From: Kordiimonas laminariae
GTDB taxonomy: Bacteria; Pseudomonadota; Alphaproteobacteria; Sphingomonadales; Kordiimonadaceae
DNA: 64,000 bases
NCBI RefSeq assembly: GCF_023008165.1
Contig: NZ_JAKQZA010000002.1
Span: 124,001-188,000 of the forward strand
Direction of reading: 5' to 3'
The notes beneath the pieces were generated by a model. That model worked only from the letters and a program-made list of their open reading frames with translations, searched no databases and had not been told where the DNA came from. Each line of letters begins with the position of its first letter. Position 1 is the first letter of the stretch. A program made the position numbers and the translations under genes. Below, piece by piece: positions 29,607 to 37,672 of the stretch.

Positions 29607-29642
29607 GGGCACATTTCCGGGCACACTTTTGGGCACAGGAAA
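29607..29642. repeat. Three 12-bp-period direct repeats upstream of the glyQS promoter
   Basis: GGGCACA occurs at 29607, 29619 and 29631, each starting 12 nt after the last, with AT-rich spacers between. It lies about 60-95 nt upstream of the glyQ -35 and just downstream of map. On the minus strand it reads TGTGCCC three times, and the outer TTTCC/GGAAA could pair. It may be an operator or part of a map 3' structure; no known factor is implied. Confidence 0.5.
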
Positions 29643-29653
29643 CGTGCAAAAAC

Positions 29654-30394
29654 CTATTGAGTCACAACAATGGGCGCACCTTTGGTCACAACGAATGTGT
29701 GCTCAAACTGCGCTCCGAAACCGCCCTCTGCAAGACGAAGGGTCCAACCATCCGCATCCTCCACATAGTGGCGGCTTTCTGTAGTCAGGAACGGTTCAAT
29801 CGTGATCACCTGCCCTTCAACAAGCTTCTCTTTATCCCTTGGGTAATAAAGGTTTGGCACCGTTGGCTCTTCGTGAATCCAGCCGCCCACACCGTGACCG
29901 TTAAGTCCTTCAATTATCTTATAATTATGCTTATAGGCTTCTTTCTGAACCGCCTTACCAACTACATTTACAGGCTGCCCGGCACGCGCGGCAAACATCG
30001 CCTTCCGCTGTGCATCTTTGGTAACGTCCAGAAGCTTTTGAAGGTCCGGCGAGATTTTACCAATGGCAAAACTCTCACCAGTATCCGCGAAAACACCATC
30101 TTTTTCTGCGGAAACATCAATGTTCACTAGCTGCCCTTCAACAAGCGGTTGATCTCCCGGAATACCGTGCGCCACCGCATCATGAACAGAAATACATGTC
30201 TGCCCCGGAAATTTATACGCAAGGATCGGCGCTGAACGCGCACCCCGTTCGGCGAACATTTTCTCTGCGATTGCATCAAGCTCCAAGGGCGTAATACCAG
30301 GGCGCACAGCTTCCCCCATCGCCATTCTTACATCTCTGCAGATCGCGCCAATCTCTTTTAACTTTTCGAGCGCTTCCGGCCCATCGATGATCAT
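29654..30394 (-). CDS. map: Methionine aminopeptidase, type I
   Basis: 246 aa. It removes the initiator Met from new proteins. The metal ligands are visible as NIDVSAEKDGVFADTGESF (two Asp), GHGVGGWIHEEP (His), ITIEPF (Glu) and FEHTFVVT (Glu), and ISVHDAVAHGIP supplies the substrate-side His. It follows the chorismate mutase gene by 21 nt, so the two are probably co-transcribed. Confidence 0.95.
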   Translation of the reverse strand: MIIDGPEALEKLKEIGAICRDVRMAMGEAVRPGITPLELDAIAEKMFAERGARSAPILAYKFPGQTCISVHDAVAHGIPGDQPLVEGQLVNIDVSAEKDGVFADTGESFAIGKISPDLQKLLDVTKDAQRKAMFAARAGQPVNVVGKAVQKEAYKHNYKIIEGLNGHGVGGWIHEEPTVPNLYYPRDKEKLVEGQVITIEPFLTTESRHYVEDADGWTLRLAEGGFGAQFEHTFVVTKGAPIVVTQ

Positions 30395-30415
30395 AAAACT
30401 ATCTCAATCAAATAC

Positions 30416-30739
30416 TTACAGTTCACCACGTTCGCGAATACGCTCATGGTGCTGGATAACTTCCCTGATAATGAAGTTCAAAAACTTCTCGCTAAACTCT
30501 GGGTCAAGGTTCGCTGATTTCGCCAAATCACGCAGACGCTCCACTTGCAGCTTTTCCCGGCTTGGGTCGGCTGGCGGCAGGTCATGCTCACGCTTATAAA
30601 ACCCAACAGCCTTCGTAATCTTGAAGCGTTCAGCCAGCATAAACACAAGAGATGCATCAATATTATCGATGCTTTCTCTATATTCCCGCAGTTGCTGTTT
30701 TTGCTCTTCAGTTATTTCTTTTTTTGCTTCACCTGACAC
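30416..30739 (-). CDS. Chorismate mutase, AroQ type
   Basis: 107 aa, the size of a monofunctional AroQ helical chorismate mutase, which rearranges chorismate to prephenate. YRESIDNIDASLVFMLAERFKIT followed by a Lys-rich VGFYKREH segment and RLRDLAKSANLDPEFSEKF fits the three-helix fold with catalytic Arg and Lys positions. It sits between an S49 peptidase and map, 21 nt from each, so it is not next to other aromatic genes. No regulatory domain is present. Confidence 0.88.
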   Translation of the reverse strand: MSGEAKKEITEEQKQQLREYRESIDNIDASLVFMLAERFKITKAVGFYKREHDLPPADPSREKLQVERLRDLAKSANLDPEFSEKFLNFIIREVIQHHERIRERGEL

Positions 30740-30760
30740 AGGCTTCCTCCAAAATACTCG

Positions 30761-31636
30761 TTACAGCCCGAACCTATTCCAGAACATGCGCTCTTCAATC
30801 GCCGAAAGCATCCCCTTCGGCATATCGTGAAGCACCCCCAAATCTGTATCATCACCACCGCCAAGGCCTAAAAGAGACCCAAGGCGTGGCTTTCTATCAC
30901 TCAATACGCGCAATTTTACTTCTTTCCCAAATCGGGAATGAAGAACCGACCGAACATCGCCAATGCCGTCAATCAGCCCAAGTTTGACAGCTTCAGCGCC
31001 AGTGAATACATCACCAGAAAACAGTTTACCGCGTAATCCCTTAAGGCGTTTACCGCGCCTATCACGAACAAGCTTTTTAAACTGCTCATGAATTTCATGC
31101 TGAATTTCTTTCAGGCGCGTGACGTCTTCTTCTTTTTCCTCCTGAAACGCATCAAGCATAGCTTTGCTTTCGCCAGAGGTATGCAGCCTGCGCTCCACCC
31201 CCAGCTTTTTCATAGCCTCTGTGAAACCAAACCCGCTAGAAATCACACCAATACTGCCGACAATAGAACTTTCATTAGCGTATATCTCATCCCCTGCCAG
31301 CGCGATCATATAACCACCGGAAGCCGCTACATCTTCAGCAAAAGCCAGTACAGGAACATGCTTTTCATCTGCCAAGTCGCGGATACGTTTATTGATAAGA
31401 GAAGACTGAACAGGGGAACCGCCCGGCGAATTAATAAGAAGCGCAACCGCTGAAACGCCGTTGATAGCGAAGGCCTGTTCAATCTGCCTTGCGGCAGAGG
31501 CCATACTAATGCCTTGCTTGAAACGACCACCGGGACCGATAACGCCGTACAACCTTAAAACAGCCACAACCGGTGGCGGATCGCCAAAGATCGCACGACG
31601 TAGTGAATATAGAATTTTACCTAGCTTTTTGAGCAT
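30761..31636 (-). CDS. S49-family serine peptidase (SppA-like)
   Basis: 291 aa. Signal-peptide-peptidase-type protease in the short 36 kDa class. The nucleophile region DVAASGGYMIALAGDEIYA is conserved and the Lys of the dyad is expected near LHTSGESKAMLDAFQ. NSPGGSPVQSS is the other conserved family block. The N-terminus has no strong membrane helix, so it may be soluble or peripheral. SppA-like enzymes degrade leftover signal peptides or membrane fragments. It lies 51 nt after the methyltransferase and 21 nt before the chorismate mutase. Confidence 0.88.
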   Translation of the reverse strand: MLKKLGKILYSLRRAIFGDPPPVVAVLRLYGVIGPGGRFKQGISMASAARQIEQAFAINGVSAVALLINSPGGSPVQSSLINKRIRDLADEKHVPVLAFAEDVAASGGYMIALAGDEIYANESSIVGSIGVISSGFGFTEAMKKLGVERRLHTSGESKAMLDAFQEEKEEDVTRLKEIQHEIHEQFKKLVRDRRGKRLKGLRGKLFSGDVFTGAEAVKLGLIDGIGDVRSVLHSRFGKEVKLRVLSDRKPRLGSLLGLGGGDDTDLGVLHDMPKGMLSAIEERMFWNRFGL

Positions 31637-31687
31637 TAACGGCGCCTTAAAAGAAAATTCCCCACTTGCTTACCTGTTTTCAGGCGT

Positions 31688-32482
31688 TCACGCAAAATCT
31701 TTCAACTCAAGCTGCTTTCCATCCCATAAAACGGCTTTGGCCTCTGGTGTATAGCGTTCAACCTCACCATGGAGCGGAATACCTGGCAAAATTGTTGCTG
31801 CACCACGCACCCCTTTGCGCCCCTGAATGATAACGCGCTTAGCATGCACCCCAACGCGCGGCCAAAGTGGCATAATTTTCAATTCACCAACTCTACGGTG
31901 GAGATGTGCGATAATCTCATCAACCCTATCGGCACGGTAAACAATAGAAATTGTGCCTTTTACCTTAGCCTTATAAACACAGAAACGCATCCAGTCCTTA
32001 AGCGTGGTGCCTAAATCCATGTGCGCGAGCCCTTTATTTTCAGAAGGCGGCCTGATGCCGTGCCCTTCAGCAAGGTACGGCGGGTTGACCATTACATGGT
32101 CATACTGCCCTTCTTCATCACTTAGGTCGGTAATACATGCTTTGTGAATTTGTACGTTTTCCTCCAATCCATTGAAGGCAACGTTACGGCGCGCGTATGA
32201 AATCATTTCATCCTCGCGTTCAACACCGTTCACATAAACGCCAGACACACGACGCGCCAAACAAATAGCAGCACCGCCTGTACCCACTCCACCCTCAAGA
32301 ATACGTTGTCCAGCTTTGGCTGGCACAGATGCTGCGAGCATCACAGTATCCATGGAAATCCTGTATCCAGATGCAGGCTGAATAAGACGGACATTACCGC
32401 CGAGGAAATCATCTATTGTTTCCCCTTCTTCAGGCATGGTCTCGGCAAATTGTTTAGCGACGATATCTGACAGTTTTTCCAC
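31688..32482 (-). CDS. tRNA1(Val) A37 N6-methyltransferase-like (TrmN6)
   Basis: 264 aa SAM-dependent methyltransferase. The SAM-binding motif is ILEGGVGTGGAAICLA and the catalytic NPPY appears in VMVNPPYLAEG. These match the TrmN6/YfiC group that methylates A37 of tRNA-Val, but related rRNA and DNA N6-adenine enzymes share the motif, so the exact target is inferred. It is divergent from the polyprenyl synthase gene, with about 180 nt between their starts. Confidence 0.82.
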   Translation of the reverse strand: MEKLSDIVAKQFAETMPEEGETIDDFLGGNVRLIQPASGYRISMDTVMLAASVPAKAGQRILEGGVGTGGAAICLARRVSGVYVNGVEREDEMISYARRNVAFNGLEENVQIHKACITDLSDEEGQYDHVMVNPPYLAEGHGIRPPSENKGLAHMDLGTTLKDWMRFCVYKAKVKGTISIVYRADRVDEIIAHLHRRVGELKIMPLWPRVGVHAKRVIIQGRKGVRGAATILPGIPLHGEVERYTPEAKAVLWDGKQLELKDFA

Positions 32483-32659
32483 AAATTTTCCGCGAAATTT
32501 GAAACTTTGTATTTATTCAATAAATTGTATTCAACTTTATCATAGGGTCAATCAAGGTAGTAACCTTTCTTTTACCGCGACAACCTTGCGTTAATGGTGA
32601 AGCGGCTATATGTTCGCCGCAACAAAAATCTATCGAAGTATAGGCATAACGGTATCATC

Positions 32660-33694
32660 ATGGCTAGTAACAACGTTGTATCTCTGGAAGATCATCAAAA
32701 TGCGGACAAAACAATAACCGCAATCGAGAAAATGCAAAGCCTTGTGGCTGATCAGATGCAGCTCGTGAATGATACCATCCTTAAACGGATGGACAGTCCT
32801 GTCGCCCTCATCCCTGAACTTGCAGGTCACTTGATTAATTCTGGCGGCAAGCGCTTAAGACCTATGCTTACACTTGCCTCTTCAAAACTGCTTGCCTACG
32901 AAGGCAAAAAACAGATTGGTCTTGCTACGGCTGTTGAATTTATTCACACAGCGACACTGCTTCACGATGATGTTGTAGACGAAAGCAAACTACGCCGAGG
33001 TAAAAAACCAGCCAATCTTATTTGGGGCAACCAAGCAACTGTTCTTGTTGGTGACTTCCTGTTCAGCCGCGCGTTTGAATTGATGGTTGAAAGCGATAGC
33101 TTGCGAGTTCTTCAAATTCTGTCCAATACCTCTGCTGTTATTACTGAGGGTGAAGTACTGCAATTGACTGTTGCGAATGACCTTTCAACAACGGAAGAGA
33201 CATACCTTCAGGTTATCACCGCTAAAACAGCTGTGCTCTTTGCTGCTGCCTGCGAGGTTGCCGGAGTTATCTCTGAAGAACATGGTGAAGAGGCTGAAAA
33301 GGCACTTGAAGCATACGGAAAGTACCTAGGCATTGCCTTCCAACTCGTAGATGATGCACTTGATTACAACGCCAAACGCGCAACGCTTGGCAAGGAAATT
33401 GGTGACGATTTCCGTGAGGGCAAGATTACATTGCCTGTTATTCTTGCATATCGTCGTGGTTCGGATGAAGAACGTGAATTCTGGAAGCGCACCATTCAAA
33501 AGCTGAAACAAGAAGATGGTGATCTAGAGCATGCCCTAGAACTTCTAACACAGCACGGTACTATCAACGATACTATTGAGAGAGCCCGCCATTATGGCGC
33601 TATGGCAAAGGATGCACTTGCAATTTTCAAAGACAGTGAAGCAAAAGATTGCATGCTTGGCATTGTAGACTTCTGCATCGAACGCGCTTATTAG
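32660..33694 (+). CDS. ispB: Polyprenyl diphosphate synthase (octaprenyl-type)
   Basis: 344 aa from the ATG at 32660; the frame opens at 32594 but the added 22 residues look unlike coding sequence. It extends farnesyl diphosphate with IPP to make the side chain of ubiquinone. The first Asp-rich motif is HDDVVDES and the second is DDALDY, with GGKRLRPML (IPP binding) upstream. The chain length (octa-, nona- or deca-) cannot be read from the sequence; decaprenyl is common in Alphaproteobacteria. Confidence 0.9.
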   Translation: MASNNVVSLEDHQNADKTITAIEKMQSLVADQMQLVNDTILKRMDSPVALIPELAGHLINSGGKRLRPMLTLASSKLLAYEGKKQIGLATAVEFIHTATLLHDDVVDESKLRRGKKPANLIWGNQATVLVGDFLFSRAFELMVESDSLRVLQILSNTSAVITEGEVLQLTVANDLSTTEETYLQVITAKTAVLFAAACEVAGVISEEHGEEAEKALEAYGKYLGIAFQLVDDALDYNAKRATLGKEIGDDFREGKITLPVILAYRRGSDEEREFWKRTIQKLKQEDGDLEHALELLTQHGTINDTIERARHYGAMAKDALAIFKDSEAKDCMLGIVDFCIERAY

Positions 33695-33772
33695 TCGCAC
33701 CTGTATAGTTAAAGTAGAATTACTCTTCAACATTTGCTAAGTTTTGTACTTGCTGATTTGGGGAAGAGTATA

Positions 33773-34546
33773 GTGCGTCTTATCATTGCCTTTTTATTAA
33801 GTGCGACTTTTGTCTCTTTTTCTGTTTGGTCAAATGATCAAACAGTTAGACTAACAGTTGGAAACTGGCGCCCTTTTATTGCGCAAAAAGATCAAACCGC
33901 ACAAGGTATCGCCATTGCTGTAGTAGAAGCTGCTTTTAAAGAGGCTGAATATACAGTTGAATGGGGCTTTTTTCCATGGGGCCGAGCTTACGCACTCGGC
34001 AGAATTGGTACTTGGGATGGTTCGGCGGTATGGTATCATTCAGAAAACCGTGCCAATGATTTCTTATATTCAGATCCAGTCTTTACCTTTCAAGAGACTC
34101 TTGTTTGCCATCAAGACGTGCAGGCAGATTGGCAAACTTTCGAAGATATCCTGTCACACCGAGTTGGCACTGTGATGTTCAGCGAACACCCTTATATCGG
34201 TGACTATTTAAAGAATGCGAACAAACCACCTATTCGCTTCCCCACATACGAGACTTTATACAACAGCTTAATCTCTAAACGGATCGATTGTATCCTTATT
34301 AATCCTGTCGCTCATACATACTTTCTGGATGAAATATTTCCAGATCAAGACATCAAATTAAACGTTGCCACTAAAGCATTTCCTGCCGCAAGCCTAAGCC
34401 TCATTATCTCTAAAAAGACAGCTAATGCGGAAAGGCTTATTCAATCCTTTAATAATGGTCTGAAAACTATAAGAATGTCTGGTCTCTATACTGAGATAGT
34501 TACCCAGTTCCCATACTTTGTTGCTGAAAATATGTCGGTTGAATGA
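33773..34546 (+). CDS. Periplasmic solute-binding protein, family 3-like
   Basis: 257 aa from the GTG at 33773, chosen because GGGGAAGAG lies 4 nt upstream and the next residues form a signal peptide; the frame opens at 33734 with a poorly placed TTG. The mature part resembles SBP family 3: LTVGNWRPFIAQ at the N-terminus, then a VEWGFFPWGRAYAL region and FPTYETLYNSLISKRIDC. The family normally serves polar amino-acid importers, but no permease or ATPase is next to it. The region is AT-rich relative to its neighbours. Confidence 0.8.
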   Translation: MRLIIAFLLSATFVSFSVWSNDQTVRLTVGNWRPFIAQKDQTAQGIAIAVVEAAFKEAEYTVEWGFFPWGRAYALGRIGTWDGSAVWYHSENRANDFLYSDPVFTFQETLVCHQDVQADWQTFEDILSHRVGTVMFSEHPYIGDYLKNANKPPIRFPTYETLYNSLISKRIDCILINPVAHTYFLDEIFPDQDIKLNVATKAFPAASLSLIISKKTANAERLIQSFNNGLKTIRMSGLYTEIVTQFPYFVAENMSVE

Positions 34547-34554
34547 ATTAAACA

Positions 34555-35349
34555 ATGTTCTCTATTATCACAAACCTATTAAAAATCGTCCTTCTATTTG
34601 CGGCGGTATTTTGCGTAAGTTTTAAAGCAACAGCAAAAGACACCAGACAACGTTCACTCATTATATTTGCTGCCTCAAGCACTCAAGACGTATTGCCTGA
34701 AATAGCGCGAGCTTTTTCACAAAAAACCAAAAACCCCAAACCTCTCTTCTCATTTGGGGGAAGTGCTATTCTAGCTCGACAGATTAATGCGGGAGCAAAA
34801 GCCGATATAATCATATCTGCCCACGAAGATTGGATAAGTTACTTACAAGAGAAAAAACAACTCAAAACCAACCCTACCATTATCGCCGCTAATACGCTTG
34901 TTATCGCCACCTCAAAAAGTAAAACAGCTACGATACCTCACATTAACAAAAACAACTTATTAAGCTTGCTTAAAGGGGGTAGATTAGCACTTGCGAACCC
35001 AGCTACATCACCAGCTGGCCAGTATGCAAAACGCTTTCTCTTATCTATTGATGCATGGGATGCCCTAAAAGGCAAAGTGGCCTATAGCCCAAATGTAAGA
35101 CAGACATTACGTCTAGTAGAATATGGAGGACTAACAGGTTTCATATATGCCTCAGACGCAGCGATCAGCACCAACGTTCATATCATACATAGAGTTCAAA
35201 ATAACCCGACAGAAAACCCAATTCAGTATATTGCTGCACCGCTAAAACAGAGTAATAGCACAGCCACTTCATTTATTGCTTTTCTGAAGTCACCAAATAC
35301 TGCTCCTATATGGGAAAAATACGGATTTATAACAATTGCATCAAATTGA
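34555..35349 (+). CDS. ModA-like molybdate-binding protein (orphan)
   Basis: 264 aa with a signal peptide (to about FKATAKD). SLIIFAASSTQDVLPEIA and FSFGGSAILARQI match the oxyanion-contact segments of ModA, and a PATSPAGQYAKRFL motif follows, as in the family. It should bind molybdate or tungstate in the periplasm, but no modB or modC gene is adjacent, so transport must use a permease encoded elsewhere or it may be a divergent oxyanion binder. It lies 8 nt after the SBP-3 gene in an AT-rich stretch. moaD-moaE lie at 49-50 kb. Confidence 0.8.
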   Translation: MFSIITNLLKIVLLFAAVFCVSFKATAKDTRQRSLIIFAASSTQDVLPEIARAFSQKTKNPKPLFSFGGSAILARQINAGAKADIIISAHEDWISYLQEKKQLKTNPTIIAANTLVIATSKSKTATIPHINKNNLLSLLKGGRLALANPATSPAGQYAKRFLLSIDAWDALKGKVAYSPNVRQTLRLVEYGGLTGFIYASDAAISTNVHIIHRVQNNPTENPIQYIAAPLKQSNSTATSFIAFLKSPNTAPIWEKYGFITIASN

Positions 35350-35449
35350 AACTAAACATCCAGTTTCATTTCAGATCACATATGCTTCATTTTGATACAT
35401 ACATTTCCTTGAACTGATAAAACCCTATATTTTCCGCCATTTCGAAAAC

Positions 35450-35466
35450 TGGCACAGTGGTTGCTA
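35450..35466 (+). promoter_or_regulatory. Sigma-54-type promoter
   Basis: TGGCAC (35450-35455), five bases, then TTGC (35461-35464) matches the sigma-54 -24/-12 consensus exactly, with the GG and GC dinucleotides at the right spacing. Transcription would start near 35475 on the plus strand and enter the structured RNA below. An activator site would be expected 80-200 nt upstream; none was recognised in the AT-rich 35350-35449. Confidence 0.65.
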
Positions 35467-35474
35467 TTCTTTAT

Positions 35475-35612
35475 GCAAACCGATTATCCGGCTGCCACCG
35501 ATTTCGGTTTAGATCAAGGTTGCTCTAGCTGCCACTTGCAGCAGCCCAGTGAATAGCCAACTGCCCAGATTTGCCCCCAAGCAATCCGAACTGGACAGTT
35601 GGCTTTTTCTTT
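35475..35612 (+). ncRNA. Candidate sigma-54-dependent small RNA
   Basis: About 138 nt from the predicted start to the end of a T run. Three hairpins are visible: AAACCGA (35477-35483) with TCGGTTT (35504-35510); GCTGC (35528-35532) with GCAGC (35538-35542); and a terminator whose 13-pair stem (35555-35568 with 35591-35604, one C-A mismatch) is followed by TTTTTCTTTTCTCT. No open reading frame of note lies in it. The terminator works only on the plus strand, which agrees with the promoter. It could instead be an attenuated leader of the MBL gene at 35672. I do not recognise its family. Confidence 0.55.
35555..35612 (+). terminator. Strong intrinsic terminator of the candidate sRNA
   Basis: AGCCAACTG-C-CCAG pairs with CTGG-A-CAGTTGGCT around a 22-nt C-rich loop (TTGCCCCCAAGC..), then TTTTTCTTTT. 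On the minus strand no T run follows, so direction is plus. Confidence 0.8.
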
Positions 35613-35671
35613 TCTCTAGTTGACTTTCCAAGAAACTGATACAGCTCTCTCCATAAGTTTGTGAGGCAGAT

Positions 35672-36580
35672 ATGAGTGTAGAATTTAAACAGGATTTTTC
35701 CGCGGAGTATGGAATACCAGAACAAATGACCAAACGGGTCACTCGCGTTCTGTGTAACAACCCAAGCCCGTTCACCTATACAGGTACAGGAACCTACCTT
35801 GTTGGTGCCGAAAATAACCTTGCGGTTATTGATCCCGGCCCCTTTGATACAGAACACGGGGAAGCTATTTTAAAGGCAGCTGGTGATAGGCCTATTACAC
35901 ACATTTTCGTAACACATAGCCACATTGATCACTCCCCTCTTTCAGCATGGCTTTCGGAAAAAACCGAAGCACCAATCTATGCGTTCGGACCGCACGGTAC
36001 CGGGCGCGCAGGAGGCCTTCAGGAAGAAGAAGTCGAAGCCGGAGCTGATAAAGAATTTATGCCAGACCACACCATCACTGATAGCGATACTTTTTCAGGG
36101 ACCGACTGGACTTTAAAAGCTATTCACACCCCTGGCCATACCGCCAATCATATGTGCTTTCTTCTTAAGGAGGAAAAACTCATGTTTGTTGGTGATCACG
36201 TTATGGGATGGGCTACAACAGTAATCGCACCACCAGACGGTGATGTAAGAAAATATATAGAAAGCCTCAAAAAAATAGCCGAAGAGGATGTAGAAAAACT
36301 CATCCCCACTCACGGCCCATGGGTGGAAAATCCAAAACCTTTCATCCGCGGCATCGTTACTCACCGTAAAATGCGTGAAGGGCAAATATTAAAGTGCCTT
36401 GAAGATGGAGCTAGCACTATCGATATACTAGTGGCTCGCATGTATAAAGACGTGGATAAACGCCTGCATCCGGCTGCTGCTCGTTCGGTATTCGGGCACA
36501 TTATTGCACTAGTTGATGAAGGTAGAATTTCCTGTGAAGGACCTCCACGTCTTTCAAGTATATATAGCTTAGCTGGCTAG
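35672..36580 (+). CDS. MBL-fold metallohydrolase
   Basis: 302 aa. The zinc motif THSHIDH (81-87) with a later GHTANHM and GDHVMG gives the HxHxDH and distal ligands of the metallo-beta-lactamase superfamily. The layout, with a C-terminal winged-helix-like region (KMREGQILKCL..) after the core, resembles the LACTB2-like subgroup that includes endoribonucleases and glyoxalase-II-like enzymes. Substrate cannot be fixed. It lies 59 nt past the terminator of the candidate sRNA, so it probably has its own promoter or depends on read-through. Confidence 0.85.
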   Translation: MSVEFKQDFSAEYGIPEQMTKRVTRVLCNNPSPFTYTGTGTYLVGAENNLAVIDPGPFDTEHGEAILKAAGDRPITHIFVTHSHIDHSPLSAWLSEKTEAPIYAFGPHGTGRAGGLQEEEVEAGADKEFMPDHTITDSDTFSGTDWTLKAIHTPGHTANHMCFLLKEEKLMFVGDHVMGWATTVIAPPDGDVRKYIESLKKIAEEDVEKLIPTHGPWVENPKPFIRGIVTHRKMREGQILKCLEDGASTIDILVARMYKDVDKRLHPAAARSVFGHIIALVDEGRISCEGPPRLSSIYSLAG

Positions 36581-36594
36581 TTGAAATATCTTGT

Positions 36595-36623
36595 TTGCGT
36601 TTGGTGCGCACCCCTTGTATTTA
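36595..36623 (+). promoter_or_regulatory. Possible promoter for nadA
   Basis: TTGCGT (36595-36600) and TATTTA (36618-36623) are 17 nt apart, about 40 nt before the nadA ATG. The -10 is weak; an overlapping TTGTTT-N18-TTGTAT reading is possible. Confidence 0.35.
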
Positions 36624-36661
36624 TGCTGCCAAATGTACGAAGTACGTCTTAGGAGACAACC

Positions 36662-37654
36662 ATGAACTTGGTAAACACACCAGTAGTAGACCCTACCCTT
36701 GATGTGGTCGAAGAAATCAAGCGCCTGCGCAAAGAAAAAAACGCAGTTATTTTAGCGCATTATTACCAAGCTGGTGAAATTCAGGACATTGCAGATTTTG
36801 TTGGTGACAGCCTCGATCTCTCTCGTAAAGCAGCAGAGACGGACGCTGATGTTATTGTGTTCTGCGGCGTGCGCTTCATGGCGGAAGTGGCGAAAATCCT
36901 AAGCCCTGAAAAAACAGTAGTTCTGCCTGATCTGGAAGCTGGTTGTAGCCTGGAAGATAGCTGCCCACCTGATGAATTTGAAAAATTCGTAAAAGCGAAC
37001 CCTGATCATCTGGTTCTTAGTTACATCAACTGCTCAGCAGCGGTTAAAGCACACACGGATATTATCGTGACCAGCTCTAACGCTGAAAGCATCGTATCCC
37101 AAATTCCTGAAGACCAAAAAATCATCTTCGCGCCGGACCGCCACCTTGGTGGCTACTTGTCTCGTAAACTGGGCCGCGACATGCTTCTTTGGCAGGGTAC
37201 CTGTATGGTGCACGAACTATTCAGTGAAAAAGAGCTGATCAAGCTGAAAGCAAAGCATCCAAACGCACCAGTTGCTGCACACCCCGAGTGCCCTGATCAG
37301 ATCGTCCAACATGCTGACCATGTTGGTTCAACCAGTTCTATCCTGAAGTTTGTGACAGAGCATGAAACTGACACCATGATCATTGCCACAGAACCTGGCA
37401 TTATCCACCAAATGGAAAAAGCAGCACCGCATAAAACATTCATCGGCGCGCCGGGTGCTGACGGCAACTGTAATTGTAATATTTGCCCATATATGGCGCT
37501 AAATACGATGGATAAACTATATCTTTGCCTGCGTGATCTCGGGCCGGAAATCAATCTGGATGAAGAGACACGCATCAAAGCGGAAAAGCCTTTACGTCGC
37601 ATGCTGGAAATGAGCCCAACATTCGCGCCGCAGCCACCAAAAGAAAACCTGTAA
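36662..37654 (+). CDS. nadA: Quinolinate synthase A
   Basis: 330 aa. It condenses iminoaspartate with dihydroxyacetone phosphate to quinolinate using a 4Fe-4S cluster. The substrate segment AHYYQAGEIQDIADFVGDSL is near the N-terminus, and the three cluster cysteines are expected in VFCGVRFM, the middle WQGTCMVHE and GNCNCNICPYMA. RBS AGGAGA precedes the ATG. It is followed 18 nt later by nadC; nadB is not between or near them. Confidence 0.95.
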   Translation: MNLVNTPVVDPTLDVVEEIKRLRKEKNAVILAHYYQAGEIQDIADFVGDSLDLSRKAAETDADVIVFCGVRFMAEVAKILSPEKTVVLPDLEAGCSLEDSCPPDEFEKFVKANPDHLVLSYINCSAAVKAHTDIIVTSSNAESIVSQIPEDQKIIFAPDRHLGGYLSRKLGRDMLLWQGTCMVHELFSEKELIKLKAKHPNAPVAAHPECPDQIVQHADHVGSTSSILKFVTEHETDTMIIATEPGIIHQMEKAAPHKTFIGAPGADGNCNCNICPYMALNTMDKLYLCLRDLGPEINLDEETRIKAEKPLRRMLEMSPTFAPQPPKENL

Positions 37655-37672
37655 ACAACAAGGTAAATTCAC

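Noticed and set aside
32320-32336. Second sigma-54-like match, TGGCACAGATGCTGC
   Set aside because: It lies inside the methyltransferase coding sequence and has CTGC instead of TTGC; chance match.
32483-32660. Possible replication origin at the divergent methyltransferase/ispB gap
   Set aside because: Gene direction switches here from minus to plus, but only one relaxed DnaA box (in the methyltransferase start) was seen and no origin-marker genes lie nearby.
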